From: JAPORK01 sp026710285
GTDB lineage: Bacteria; Pseudomonadota; Gammaproteobacteria; Pseudomonadales; Endozoicomonadaceae
Direction of reading: 5' to 3'
Assembly (NCBI GenBank): GCA_965201045.1
Contig: OZ241746.1
Span: forward strand, 5,084,001-5,148,000
Length of the DNA: 64,000 bases
Below the pieces are notes generated by a model. That model was not told the origin of the DNA and ran no database searches. It saw nothing but the letters and a program-made list of their open reading frames with translations. Numbering within the stretch: position 1 is the stretch's first letter; the number at the start of each line of letters is the position of its first letter. Below are positions 15,432 through 24,366 of this stretch, one piece after another. The translations under genes were made by a program, and so were the position numbers.

Positions 15432-17342
15432 CTATTCCTGTGCTCCGATAGCCTTATTTAAGATCTTTATTTTGGCATTACTTTTCATTGTATAAACCAT
15501 ATCTTCATAATCCTGCTTACCTTTGCTTACAGAAAGTGCCTGTCTGATTCCCGGTTTATCTTTAGGTTTAATAACGCCGCTGCCAGGTGTTACTTTGGTA
15601 ACAACAACTACAGCAAGATCACCTGAACCCAGCTTTACCTTTTTGAAGGTGCGTTTTCCTTTTTCAGGATGAGGTAACTCAAAGGCACCCTGTAAAACTT
15701 CGGGTGGCGTTGCAGTTCTCTCACGTGTTGCGTTTTTTTCTTCTTCCCATTTTACATCCTGGTCCTTGGCAACCTGGTCCAGAGAGTCGCCTCTTTCCAA
15801 CCCTTTGACAATGTTATCCGCTACAGTACCAATAATTTTTCGGGTTTTCTCTTTTTTGAGTTCTTCTGTAATCTGATCTTTGACTTCCATATCAGTCATA
15901 GGGCGTGGAACCGCTGGTTTAATCTTATGTAAATGCAATACCACAGCAATTGTAGGAGAAATATGAATAACATTACTGTTATTATTATTTTTTTTCACAT
16001 CATCGCTAAATGCTGCTTGTGTGAAAGCCGGGTTAGCAGGAATCCCACCTACGCCCTGACCGTCATGGTCAAAAAAGTCGCTGGTTTGTATTTTAAGGTT
16101 TAACTCTTTTGCCGGTTCCTTTAAATCAGGAGATTCAAAAGTGACATCAGCCAGTTTTTGTACTTTATCTTCAAAAAGAGGTGGCACCCGTTTTAACTGT
16201 AGCTCTTCTCTTAGTGAATCTTTCATTTTTGCAATGGGCTCAACATCTTTTGATTTACCATCATCGACCCGCTTAACCAGTATGACACCTTTTTTTGAAT
16301 CGATAGGATCTGATACCTGATTGGGCGACAAGTTTTCTACTGTATTATCGAAAGTGTCTCCATAAATACCCGGTGAAGTTTCACCAATATATCCTTTTTT
16401 GTCTGCAGTTTTTTTATCGTCAGAATATTTTTTTGCTAAGTCACCAAACTTAGCTCCTTTCTTCAATTCCTCTTTTATATGTTTTGCCTTTTCCATTTGA
16501 GCTTTTAGGGTATGTTTTTTATCTGTTTTTAATAAAATAATCGCCAGTTTGGCCTGAACTTCAGAATCTTTTCGGCGCACATAATCTTCATAAGCTGTAG
16601 TAATGTCAGCATCAGGAATATGCACACTTTTTGCCAGTTCGGTTTGGTCCAGGACCAGATAGTTAACACTGAGTTTTTCAGGTGTTTTAAATTTAGAGCG
16701 ATGTTTATCAAAATACTCTTTCATTTCCTTGTCAGAAATATGTTGTTTTTGTTCCAAATCAAAAAAATCAACCATCGCCCAGTGAATATGGCGTGTTTGT
16801 TTATTTAATATGGTATAAGCCTCAAGCTGTGCATCCGTCATAAAAGCAGAGTTTACAACGCCGGTTTTCTCCTGTGCTACTAAAAGACTTTGACGCAAAC
16901 CCATCTTAAATATTAAAGGAGTTATACTGGCGCTATGCAATATTGCTTTGAAGTGCTTGAGGTTAAAATGTCCGTTTTTATGGAAAGAAGGCATTTCGAT
17001 AATAGCCTTATCTAAATCCTTTTCGGGAACAACCAGATTTTTTTCCTTCGCTTTATCCAGCAACAAAGCCTGTTTGATCAATGTATCCATTGCCTTTTTA
17101 TGCATTTGCACTGTGGTAAGCGGTAACAGCTCATTTTTGTTATTACGCTCAAGCGTCTGCATCTGATTGTAATATTGTTGTTGTGTAATGGGTTCACCAT
17201 TGACTTTTGCAATGATGGATTTTCCGCTTCTGTCGGGTGTTATAAGCGTTTCCAGCCCCCAGATAATAAAAACAAAGCATATGATCCCTATGATAACTTT
17301 TGTAATCCAGCCTTGTGTGTGATCTCGCATTTTTTGCAGCAT
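15432..17342 (-). CDS. ppiD: Periplasmic folding chaperone PpiD (SurA_N/PPIase domains)
   Basis: The product is a 636-residue inner-membrane-anchored periplasmic chaperone that works near the Sec translocon on emerging outer-membrane and secreted proteins. One N-terminal membrane segment (about 13-32, VIIGIICFVFIIWG) is followed by AKVNGEPITQQQYYNQ (SurA_N-like chaperone domain) and a parvulin-like domain at about 265-362 (KYSDDKKTADKKGYIG). The length is close to the E. coli protein (623). ATG at 17342 has AGG about 8 nt upstream. Relevance to the window is inferential: such a chaperone would be needed if the huge Rhs proteins are exported via Sec. Confidence 0.9.
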   Translation of the reverse strand: MLQKMRDHTQGWITKVIIGIICFVFIIWGLETLITPDRSGKSIIAKVNGEPITQQQYYNQMQTLERNNKNELLPLTTVQMHKKAMDTLIKQALLLDKAKEKNLVVPEKDLDKAIIEMPSFHKNGHFNLKHFKAILHSASITPLIFKMGLRQSLLVAQEKTGVVNSAFMTDAQLEAYTILNKQTRHIHWAMVDFFDLEQKQHISDKEMKEYFDKHRSKFKTPEKLSVNYLVLDQTELAKSVHIPDADITTAYEDYVRRKDSEVQAKLAIILLKTDKKHTLKAQMEKAKHIKEELKKGAKFGDLAKKYSDDKKTADKKGYIGETSPGIYGDTFDNTVENLSPNQVSDPIDSKKGVILVKRVDDGKSKDVEPIAKMKDSLREELQLKRVPPLFEDKVQKLADVTFESPDLKEPAKELNLKIQTSDFFDHDGQGVGGIPANPAFTQAAFSDDVKKNNNNSNVIHISPTIAVVLHLHKIKPAVPRPMTDMEVKDQITEELKKEKTRKIIGTVADNIVKGLERGDSLDQVAKDQDVKWEEEKNATRERTATPPEVLQGAFELPHPEKGKRTFKKVKLGSGDLAVVVVTKVTPGSGVIKPKDKPGIRQALSVSKGKQDYEDMVYTMKSNAKIKILNKAIGAQE

Positions 17343-18143
17343 ATAAACCTGACCTCATGCATACTCTGCCTGGTCGGCAGATGTTGCTAAATTCATTATG
17401 TTAACTCGCATACTTTACATTCAAAACGTAATATTATAAACGTATGTGGAGCAAAGAGCATTGTATATCGTAAATTTTTTTGAAATTATATACCTGTGCC
17501 CGTCTCAAAGCACTATTATTTGCTTATAATCTTTTAATAGCAGTGCTTTCTAAGATAGCAGATCCAGTCTGTTTAATTTGAATGGACAGATGTAATTACA
17601 CAATCGATAAAAAAATCAGTGCATGCTACTTTTGCTACGGCTTCACTGTTCTGTTTATTACATTATCCCTGCATTGTTCACATAAACATTAAAAACCCAC
17701 CTAACAAGATACATTTATACAACATTAAAAACCCAATCATTGCTTTAGTTATTCCTTAAATAACAATTACTTATTAAAAAACCTTGAGACTTCCAGTTTA
17801 AAAACACATGATTTTTTTAAATCCATCAGGCATTATCAGACCAGAGATGAGCAAAAGGATTAATCAATATATTGTTCGCTTGTGAGCAATGTTTTGAATA
17901 ATCCTGATAAACTTATCATTAAAGAAAAAGCGGGTATAGTTATTCACTGTTTTACCAGTATCAGGACAGTTACATTCATGACAATGATAATATATGATGA
18001 TCTTGTTTTTATAAAATCCTGACTCAGATTAAATTTTTTACACGCCGACAAGCTAAAAAAATCTGCGAATTCAGATGTTTTGTTTTTATAACAGACGTAT
18101 TTTCAAAATTTGTCTGTCGTATTATTCTTTTCAAAAAAGCAGC
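17343..18143. other. Long non-coding stretch
   Basis: No gene supported in 800 bp. It contains an 8-bp dyad AAAGCACT/AGTGCTTT (17507-17514 and 17542-17549) without a T-tract. The minus strand at about 17820-17990 shows broken frames of unclear origin. It probably contains the ppiD promoter and relics too degraded to name. Confidence 0.5.
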
Positions 18144-18407
18144 TTATTCAAAATTTTTTTTCATTTCTTCCTGGCGTTCTTTTTGTTGTTCATGGAACTG
18201 TTTAAAAGCATTTTGTTTCATTAAATCCAGCACCTCATCTCTTTGCACTTCTTCTGTTGTTCCTTCTGCGGCTGTATCACCGGCGTTCATCTGACTGGCA
18301 AAATCATCAGCATCCTGCTGACTAACTGTATTAGTTGATTTTTCATTTTGACTCGTAACAGGAGCAGGAGTTATGTTGATATTGGTATTGTTGATTGCAC
18401 CTGACAT
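18144..18407 (-). CDS. Small hydrophilic protein of unknown function
   Basis: I do not recognise this 87-residue protein. It starts MSGAINNTNINITPAP, is Thr/Asn/Gln/Asp-rich in the middle and ends in a charged helix (QFHEQQKERQEEMKKNFE) with no membrane segment. AAAAGGAG 6 nt before the ATG is a strong ribosome-binding site, which supports real translation. The disordered N-terminus and helical C-terminus would fit a small secreted component or chaperone-dependent protein, but that is guesswork. It is divergent from the HPt gene at 18616. Confidence 0.6.
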   Translation of the reverse strand: MSGAINNTNINITPAPVTSQNEKSTNTVSQQDADDFASQMNAGDTAAEGTTEEVQRDEVLDLMKQNAFKQFHEQQKERQEEMKKNFE

Positions 18408-18615
18408 AAAAACTCCTTTTTTTTTGGGCGATTATCAAAAATATGTCTGAATTCATATAAGCATAGACAACATTAAGCTGCATAACAGAAATTATTACTA
18501 TTTTATTAATGAGACTCTTCTGCTAAGATGAAAACGATGCATGCATCTGTCTTTCAAACGGTAAATGCTATTTTAACCGTGGAAAATTAATCATTGTTTA
18601 CAGGGAGTAGACCCA

Positions 18616-18969
18616 ATGCAAACTGTCGATTTTTCTATTTTAGAACAATTTTGTGAATTGCTGGGAGAAAATGGAAAAGACGAAGCCCGGGAGCTGGTTA
18701 ACCTCTATTTGCAGGATGCGCCTGAACAAATAAAAATAATGCAGGATAGTCTTGCAGCCAATGAGGCGGAAATTTTTAAACGTGCCGCACATACATTTAA
18801 ATCAAGCAGTGCTAATGTAGGCGCATTTGGAGTTCAGGCTTTGTGCCAGACGATGGAAAACGAAGCCACCACAGATAATCCGGATACACTCAAAACTGCT
18901 TTGGCTGAAGTTATAACACAGTTTCAGCAAGTTAAGGATGAATTACAAAACTGGGCAGATACAAAATAA
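18616..18969 (+). CDS. HPt-domain phosphotransfer protein
   Basis: The 117-residue protein is a single histidine phosphotransfer domain, a four-helix bundle relaying phosphate between a hybrid kinase and a response regulator. The phosphorylatable histidine is H59 in AAHTFKSSSANVGA, the classical HxxKxxxxxxG context. The start ATG has GGGAG about 8 nt upstream. No kinase or response regulator lies in the window, so the partner is unknown. It is convergent with fliA and separated from it by a shared terminator. Confidence 0.88.
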   Translation: MQTVDFSILEQFCELLGENGKDEARELVNLYLQDAPEQIKIMQDSLAANEAEIFKRAAHTFKSSSANVGAFGVQALCQTMENEATTDNPDTLKTALAEVITQFQQVKDELQNWADTK

Positions 18970-19080
18970 CGGCATGTAATAAACATCTGAACTATTTCGT
19001 ATACGCTCCAAAAAAATTCAGTTACTAAATTTATAAAAACCATGGAACGATTTATCTTTAGATAACCATGGTACCAGAAA

Positions 19081-19112
19081 ACAGAAGAAAGCTTACTACC
19101 TCTTTCTTCTGT
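19081..19112. terminator. Bidirectional terminator between hpt and fliA
   Basis: ACAGAAGAAAG (19081-19091) and CTTTCTTCTGT (19102-19112) form a perfect 11-bp stem with a 10-nt loop. T-rich bases follow on the minus strand (TTTTCTGG), less so on the plus strand. It lies between two convergent genes. Confidence 0.65.
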
Positions 19113-19119
19113 CTTTGAT

Positions 19120-19854
19120 TTACATCCAATTTTTAAGTACCGTTTTTAACTTGCATGTTGCCTGGCTATGAATTTGACTGACGCGTGATTCACTAACACC
19201 CAAAATTCCTCCTATTTCTTTAAGATTCATTTCCCGTTTGTAATACAACATCAACACCATCTTTTCGCGCTCAGGTAAGCGATTAATGGCAACTTCAAGA
19301 TCTGTACCAAATTTTTCTATTTGTAACTGTTGGTCTGGCTTATTACTATTTTTTCCATTGGGTAAGCGCAATTCTTCACTTTCAAACATCTCTTCAAAGC
19401 TGAATAATTTACAGCCTCGCATATCTTTGAGAATGTTAAAGTACTCCTTAAGATCTATTTTCATTGCTGCTGCAACTTCATTATCACGAGCATCTCTGCC
19501 CAGTTGCGCTTCTACTTTGCGTGTTGCTTCAAGAACACGACGATTGTTTCTATAGACTGAGCGAGGTCCCCAGTCACCACGACGAATTTCATCTAACATT
19601 GCACCACGAATACGAATACCTGCAAATGTCTCAAAGCTTGCACCTTTTTCATTATCATATTTTCCTGCAGCTTCCAGCAATCCAACCATTCCGGCCTGAA
19701 CAAGATCATCGAGCTGAACACAGGAAGGCATTTTAGAAGATAAATGTTTTGCAATACGAACAACAAATGATGAATGTTTATTTATCAAATGGGTATTTTT
19801 TTTTTTCACCTTTTTTTTAGCAGATGAACTCATTCCATGAGTTGTTGATTCCAT
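19120..19854 (-). CDS. fliA: Flagellar sigma factor FliA (sigma-28)
   Basis: The product is a 244-residue sigma-70-family factor of the sigma-28/FliA type that drives late flagellar and chemotaxis promoters. Region 2 is visible (LDDLVQAGMVGLLEAAGKYD, FETFAGIRIRGAMLDEIR, GDWGPRSV), as is region 4 (LPEREKMVLMLYY, LKEIGGILGVSESRVSQI). The ATG follows the flhG stop by 2 nt and its AAGGGGA ribosome-binding site is inside the end of flhG, implying translational coupling. In pseudomonads and vibrios the cluster is flhF-flhG-fliA-che; here only flhG and fliA are adjacent. No flagellar structural genes are in this window. Confidence 0.94.
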   Translation of the reverse strand: MESTTHGMSSSAKKKVKKKNTHLINKHSSFVVRIAKHLSSKMPSCVQLDDLVQAGMVGLLEAAGKYDNEKGASFETFAGIRIRGAMLDEIRRGDWGPRSVYRNNRRVLEATRKVEAQLGRDARDNEVAAAMKIDLKEYFNILKDMRGCKLFSFEEMFESEELRLPNGKNSNKPDQQLQIEKFGTDLEVAINRLPEREKMVLMLYYKREMNLKEIGGILGVSESRVSQIHSQATCKLKTVLKNWM

Positions 19855-19856
19855 GA

Positions 19857-20699
19857 TTATATCCCCTTATGTAATGTTATGTGTTGTTCATAAAAGAATG
19901 TTAATCCTCCTCTTGCAAAAGATTTAATAGGTTCACGACAAAGTTTTTCCGTCATCTGTTTTATACTTTTTATTGTTTTTGACTGAGGGAAAATTTTTGG
20001 ATTAATATGTTTGCACATAGATGATTTAATTACACATTCATCTTTGGGTATATGACCCAGTGGTTTTAATATGATATCGATACCAAACCCTATCATGCTA
20101 TGTAGCTTTTCTAAGATTTTATTTTCTTCCCGGTGATTTTTTGTTAAATTGGCAATAAGTAAAAAACGCTGTATATGATGATGGATATATAACTGATGTA
20201 TATAATCTGCTGCATCTTGTAAAGATAACATGTCCGGGGTGACAACCATAATTATCTCACCTGCCGCTGCAATTAACTGTAACTCCCCTGCACTGATAGT
20301 CCCGGCTGTATCCAACAGCAGAATATCAGGTCTTGTTGCTATATCATCCATGGCATTGATGAGTCCGAGCAACTGATAGGGTGTTAACTGCGCCATAAAT
20401 GGCTTACCACGACCACCCGGAATCATTGAAAACCTTTCCGAGACCGGTATTAAAATATCTTCTATACTACATTCGTTTGATAAAATGGCTTCCAGATCAT
20501 GATTTGGTTTTTTATCTAATAAAAGATGTACATTGGCAAGACCAAAATCACCATCAAGCAAAATTACATTTTTTCCCTGTTGACAAAATGCTTTTGCTAA
20601 ATTGACGGTAATAAACGTTTTCCCTGTGCCTCCTTTACCACTGGTTACTGCTATTACCCGTGGAACAGATGCTTTTTGTTCTTCCGTGAACATTTTCAT
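19857..20699 (-). CDS. flhG: MinD-like ATPase FlhG/FleN
   Basis: The product is a 280-residue ParA/MinD-family ATPase that controls flagellar number and placement together with FlhF. The deviant Walker A is SGKGGTGKT (20-28), followed by LLDGDFGLANVHLLL and LLLDTAGTIS. The immediate coupling to fliA supports FlhG/FleN rather than MinD. The flhF gene normally upstream is absent; instead 837 bp of non-coding DNA lies there. The start is ATG at 20699 (MKMFTEEQ). A second ATG two codons on is possible. Confidence 0.9.
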   Translation of the reverse strand: MKMFTEEQKASVPRVIAVTSGKGGTGKTFITVNLAKAFCQQGKNVILLDGDFGLANVHLLLDKKPNHDLEAILSNECSIEDILIPVSERFSMIPGGRGKPFMAQLTPYQLLGLINAMDDIATRPDILLLDTAGTISAGELQLIAAAGEIIMVVTPDMLSLQDAADYIHQLYIHHHIQRFLLIANLTKNHREENKILEKLHSMIGFGIDIILKPLGHIPKDECVIKSSMCKHINPKIFPQSKTIKSIKQMTEKLCREPIKSFARGGLTFFYEQHITLHKGI

Positions 20700-21536
20700 A
20701 CTTACTGTTTCCTCTTTTTTAAAATAATAATTATTTGATCAAATTTGTCCTCTTGTTAATGTGTTATTTTTATTAGATGCAAATTGCATGCCATAACTAA
20801 GAAAAAATATTATTTTTATAAAAAATAAATGTAACTATGTGTATAAAAAAGAAATTTAAATTGCGCCAAATTTATGGCTTCATCAATATAAGAAAAAATA
20901 ATTAAACTTAACACTTAACAAACATATTATTGACTGTTTTTTTTGACATCTGTCGGTTTATTGCCGGGATAAATAAGTTAGAAAATACACTTTCAATAAA
21001 AAACAGAATGAATTATTTGTTGAAAGTGTCAAAAAAAAGGCTTAAAACAGGACGGGTTTAATATATTCAAAAACAAGTAATAAATAATTTTTTTATGTTA
21101 ATTTTAAATCAACAACAGTGCCTGATCTCTCTTCATATACACATTTATTGTTGTATAAATTTAATGATAAGAACAGATCTCAAAAAAATAGTGATCACAA
21201 AAAAACAGGTGCCTGCTAAAATTATTGGATAAATAGAGATTTTTATGATTTGATGGATAAAAATTATGACCACATTATTAAGTACTCTTCTGTACGTAGA
21301 AGGTTTAAATAAACAGAATAAGCATTTTCTTAATAAGCATTAGCAGAAAGTTTAAACACATCTATTAATACAGATATTTTAAAAATAAAATCCTCAGACG
21401 TTTATTTAAAGGTATAATATTTTTACCTAAAGTCATTTTTCTGGTTGATGATTACTCAACTTATAAAGCAACCATCTTCTGAAAAATCCTTAATATTGTT
21501 TCTAACAATTTCTTAATAATTAAACATTATCTAAAT
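20700..21536. other. Long non-coding stretch upstream of flhG
   Basis: No gene supported on either strand; the region is very AT-rich. It presumably holds the flhG-fliA promoter. Its position where flhF would be expected suggests loss or relocation of flagellar genes. Confidence 0.5.
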
Positions 21537-21995
21537 TTAATCTGCATTTTTTTTGATAATAAGTTTATAAGGTGTCGAAACATTGAATGTATACCCACTG
21601 ACCAGAGGTGTTACTTCCATAACACCTGTCTCCAAATCCATGGTGATTATTGCGGATCTTAATCCACTACAATAGCTTTTTGAAGTATCATCAAAGTAAG
21701 CATATACCTTACACAGATTTTGTTTATTTTTAACTATCTGTCCACATAATAATGTCACATCATTCCAGCTTATTTTTTTTATAGTAGGTATATTCGGTGT
21801 ACCTGGTAGTGTCTCGGAGTGAGGCTTTACAGCGTCTCCACATTGTCCTTTAAAAATACCACCGGTAGCCATTACTGTAATTACTTTAGGTATATAATTG
21901 ACAACAGTTAACATATGTTGGGTAGTTTTAGATTGAGCAAAAATAGTAGTGCTGATTAGCATTAAAAAAAGTGCTGTGAATTTGAAATTTTTCAT
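21537..21995 (-). CDS. Small secreted protein, four cysteines, unknown function
   Basis: The 152-residue product has a clear signal peptide (MKNFKFTALFLMLISTTIFA, then Q), so the mature form is about 132 residues. Cysteines occur in GQCGDA, LLCGQ, NLCKVY and YCSGL, enough for two disulfides in the periplasm or outside. No family recognised. AGAGG lies about 9 nt before the ATG. It stands alone between long non-coding stretches, on the side of the window leading to the Rhs array. Confidence 0.72.
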   Translation of the reverse strand: MKNFKFTALFLMLISTTIFAQSKTTQHMLTVVNYIPKVITVMATGGIFKGQCGDAVKPHSETLPGTPNIPTIKKISWNDVTLLCGQIVKNKQNLCKVYAYFDDTSKSYCSGLRSAIITMDLETGVMEVTPLVSGYTFNVSTPYKLIIKKNAD

Positions 21996-22810
21996 TGTTA
22001 AGTACCTCTGAATATAGATGAATCAGGATAACAATATTCACATGATCATAAATTACATAATACAATTTATACTTTTTAAGCATAGTTTATGATTTGGATA
22101 TTAAAAGAGTTTATAGTTACTTCAAACTGAACAGGTTACTCCTGATTCTTTTTAATATTAAACTCATAAGACTTAAGACTTTTATTATCTCATACTAGTC
22201 TTAAGAGGTGTTTTCTTCTTATTTACCTCTGTCTGTTTGTCACTGTTTTTGATTAGATTTATTAGTTTACATGATAAATATGAAAATAATCTGCAGGAGA
22301 TAATTCTCATCCTGACAAGGGTGATACAAAACCATATTACATGATAAATAAACCAAACAGACTATAAGAAACAGATCATCACCAAATTTTTATCGTTATA
22401 ATATTAATAAGTTTTATTATAAAAATACGCTAATTTATGAAGAGTAATTACAACTTTTACAAAGCAGATATTTAGTGTTAAAAACCTGTCAACCTGTACT
22501 ATTCAGAAAAACAACTTAATCATCATAGTGGTAAAAATAAAGATTATCTGTATAATTATGATCAACTTCTTTGGATAAAGCCTGCACAAAACAAAAAATA
22601 ACAGTAGTTTGTCGTTCAATATAAATAATAAAGTTTATGTATCGCTATTTTTTAAACTTTTTAAGGTTACACTTTGATTAGATTATATGAAACAGATAAA
22701 GTTTCAGATGTGAACAGTGTATATCTCATACCTAAACATAAAAATATCTTTTTCAGTTGGTCATTAAAGGACCCTGTACCGGTTCAGCATGTTTAGCTTT
22801 CAGACCGGAG
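21996..22810. other. Long non-coding stretch left of the IS3 element
   Basis: No gene supported in about 815 bp. A 9-bp dyad CTTAAGACT/AGTCTTAAG (22172-22180 and 22197-22205) lies here, followed by a T-rich run on the plus strand, but no plus-strand gene precedes it. The promoter of the 152-residue secreted protein should be at the left end. Confidence 0.5.
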
Positions 22811-22841
22811 TGATGTGGTCAACCTTTTTATTACAACCCAG

Positions 22842-23717
22842 TTAAGAAACATTTTTTAATCTTGTCATGACTTCTTCATACTCATTTGGACTCATATAAT
22901 CCAATGTTGAATGTAATCGCTGACTGTTATAAAACATCGTGATGTAATTTAGAATATCTTGCTGTGCCTCGTATCGTGTTTGATAATGACACCATTGCAC
23001 CTGTTCCTGCTTTAAACGACCAAAAAAACTTTCTGCTACTGCATTATCCCAGCAGTTACCTTTGCGACTCATACTGCCGGTACATTTCCATGCTTTAAGC
23101 AAATAGTTATAAGCATCACTGGCATATTGGCTTCCCCGATCAGAATGCACAATTAGCCCGGCTTTTGGTTTTCGCTGCCAGAGAGCCATTTTTAGAGCAT
23201 CACAAACTAATGCTGCTTTCATGCGAGAACTCATACTCCAGCCAACAACTTTTCTGGAAAATAAATCAATCATTACTGCAAGATAAAGCCATCCTTCCTG
23301 TGTTGGAATGTAAGTAATATCAGAAACATAAGCCTGATCTGATGCGCTGATAGAAAATTGTCTGTCCAGTACATTCTCAAACACTGCTCTGTCATGATTA
23401 CTATTTGTCGTAGTTTTATATTTTTTCCGATATCTTACCTGAACACCTGCTTCTTTCATTAGCTTCACAGTACGCTTTCTACTGATCACATACCCTTTTA
23501 AATTCAATGTCTTCTTCACCCGTCTGCTACCATAACAATAACGGCTATTTTTAGCAATTTCCCGTATAGTATCCAATAGCTCCGAATGACAACGCGAATC
23601 AATTTGCTGTTGTTTCCTTGCATGTTGGTAATAGCCATTACGATGCACCCCCATAACTTTACACATGAGATCCACAGGCCATTTTTGCTTATGCTGAGAA
23701 ATAAATTCATATTTCAC
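22842..23717 (-). CDS. IS3-family transposase OrfB (integrase catalytic domain)
   Basis: The 291-residue OrfB has the DDE triad D133 (VSDITYIPT), D193 (HSDRGSQYAS) and E229 (NAVAESFFGRLKQE), with the 35-residue D-E spacing typical of IS3 elements, and an N-terminal HTH_21-like part. Its own start would be GTG at 23717, overlapping the orfA stop. It is probably made mainly as an OrfAB fusion by -1 frameshifting. The -1 frame is open from the slippery site into orfB. All catalytic residues are intact, so the element may be active. Confidence 0.93.
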   Translation of the reverse strand: MKYEFISQHKQKWPVDLMCKVMGVHRNGYYQHARKQQQIDSRCHSELLDTIREIAKNSRYCYGSRRVKKTLNLKGYVISRKRTVKLMKEAGVQVRYRKKYKTTTNSNHDRAVFENVLDRQFSISASDQAYVSDITYIPTQEGWLYLAVMIDLFSRKVVGWSMSSRMKAALVCDALKMALWQRKPKAGLIVHSDRGSQYASDAYNYLLKAWKCTGSMSRKGNCWDNAVAESFFGRLKQEQVQWCHYQTRYEAQQDILNYITMFYNSQRLHSTLDYMSPNEYEEVMTRLKNVS

Positions 23718-24016
23718 TGCGTTTCTTTGGCGAAGAAGACCGTTGCCTTTTTTAGTATTTCTTTCTCCATTTTCAGGCGTTTATTTTCTGCTTTTAACTG
23801 CCTTATTTCGGTCTGCTCCGGAGTAAGTTTACCATTACCACGAAAAGCCTGACCATCACTATCTGCCTGATACTCACGTACCCAACGACCAAGCATTGGA
23901 GCACGAATTCCCAAACTTCGGGCAGCTTCTTCACGTGAATAACCCTGATCAATAACAAGGGAAATAGCATCTAATTTAAATTCTTTTGAATATTTTTTAC
24001 GTATACCTGTTGTCAT
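23714..24016 (-). CDS. IS3-family transposase OrfA
   Basis: The 100-residue protein has an N-terminal helix-turn-helix (KYSKEFKLDAISLVIDQGYS, EEAARSLGI) that binds the element ends and a leucine-zipper-like helix (RQLKAENKRLKMEKEILKKA) for multimerisation. The start ATG is preceded by GGAGAGAT. It overlaps orfB by 4 nt in the -1 frame. Confidence 0.92.
   Translation of the reverse strand: MTTGIRKKYSKEFKLDAISLVIDQGYSREEAARSLGIRAPMLGRWVREYQADSDGQAFRGNGKLTPEQTEIRQLKAENKRLKMEKEILKKATVFFAKETQ
23747..23753 (-). promoter_or_regulatory. Programmed -1 frameshift heptamer A6G
   Basis: On the minus strand the heptamer AAAAAAG lies in orfA in the register A-AAA-AAG, the canonical IS3-family slippery site. 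After a -1 slip the frame reads KKGNGLLRQRNAVKYEF without a stop into orfB. Confidence 0.8.
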
Positions 24017-24130
24017 TTTATCTCTCCAGTTTTGGATATATTATATACCTTAACTGGGTTGGTAGGTTTCAAGGTACCACATCAGATTTTTATCCTGGCA
24101 GGTTGCTTGCTACTGAATACCAGTCTTTTT

Positions 24131-24288
24131 GGCATAAACCCGCGGAGGCGGGAATTAACAGCAATCATTACCGAAAATATAACTTCCCTGTTACGGGATT
24201 CCGGCAATCCCTGCCGAAATGACAAGGTTATTTCAGCATCAGCAGTTTAAAAGCAAGGATTTTTATTATTCAGCCAAAAACTCCGAAC
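24131..24288. repeat. MITE-like dispersed repeat, copy 3
   Basis: It shares with copies 1 and 2 the blocks CGGGAATT, AATATAACTTCC, GATTCCGGCAATCCCTGC and the terminal CTCCGAAC. The left end is missing or replaced near the IS3 end. It sits between the IS3 element and the first Rhs fragment. Confidence 0.7.
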
Positions 24289-24315
24289 CAGAATTTGTGT
24301 ATAAAAGACAGGCTT

Positions 24316-24350
24316 AACACAGTGTGGACTAATATTCAGCAAGAAATAAA
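24316..24350 (+). repeat. 35-bp sequence shared with 61768-61802
   Basis: This 35-bp stretch matches 61768-61802 with two mismatches. Both copies are followed by a broken Rhs gene end: the Rhs0 fragment here and the last eight codons of an Rhs gene there. It may mark the junction of an old rearrangement. Confidence 0.6.
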
Positions 24351-24366
24351 ACAAGCAGGATAAAAT

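Larger units (their letters stand above)
22811..24084 (-). mobile_element. IS3-family insertion sequence, complete
   Basis: The 1,274-bp element carries overlapping orfA and orfB on the minus strand. Its ends are imperfect terminal inverted repeats: TGATGTGG at 22811 and CCACATCA ending at 24084, with a further shared TTAACTGGGTTG block inside. The length and organisation fit the IS3 family. The 3-bp flanks (GAG left, GAT right) are not an obvious target duplication, so the element may have recombined after insertion. A 34-bp solo copy of its orfB-side end lies at 61960-61993. Confidence 0.88.

Noticed and set aside
17507..17549. Dyad AAAGCACT/AGTGCTTT considered as a terminator
   Set aside because: No T-tract on either strand and no gene ending nearby.
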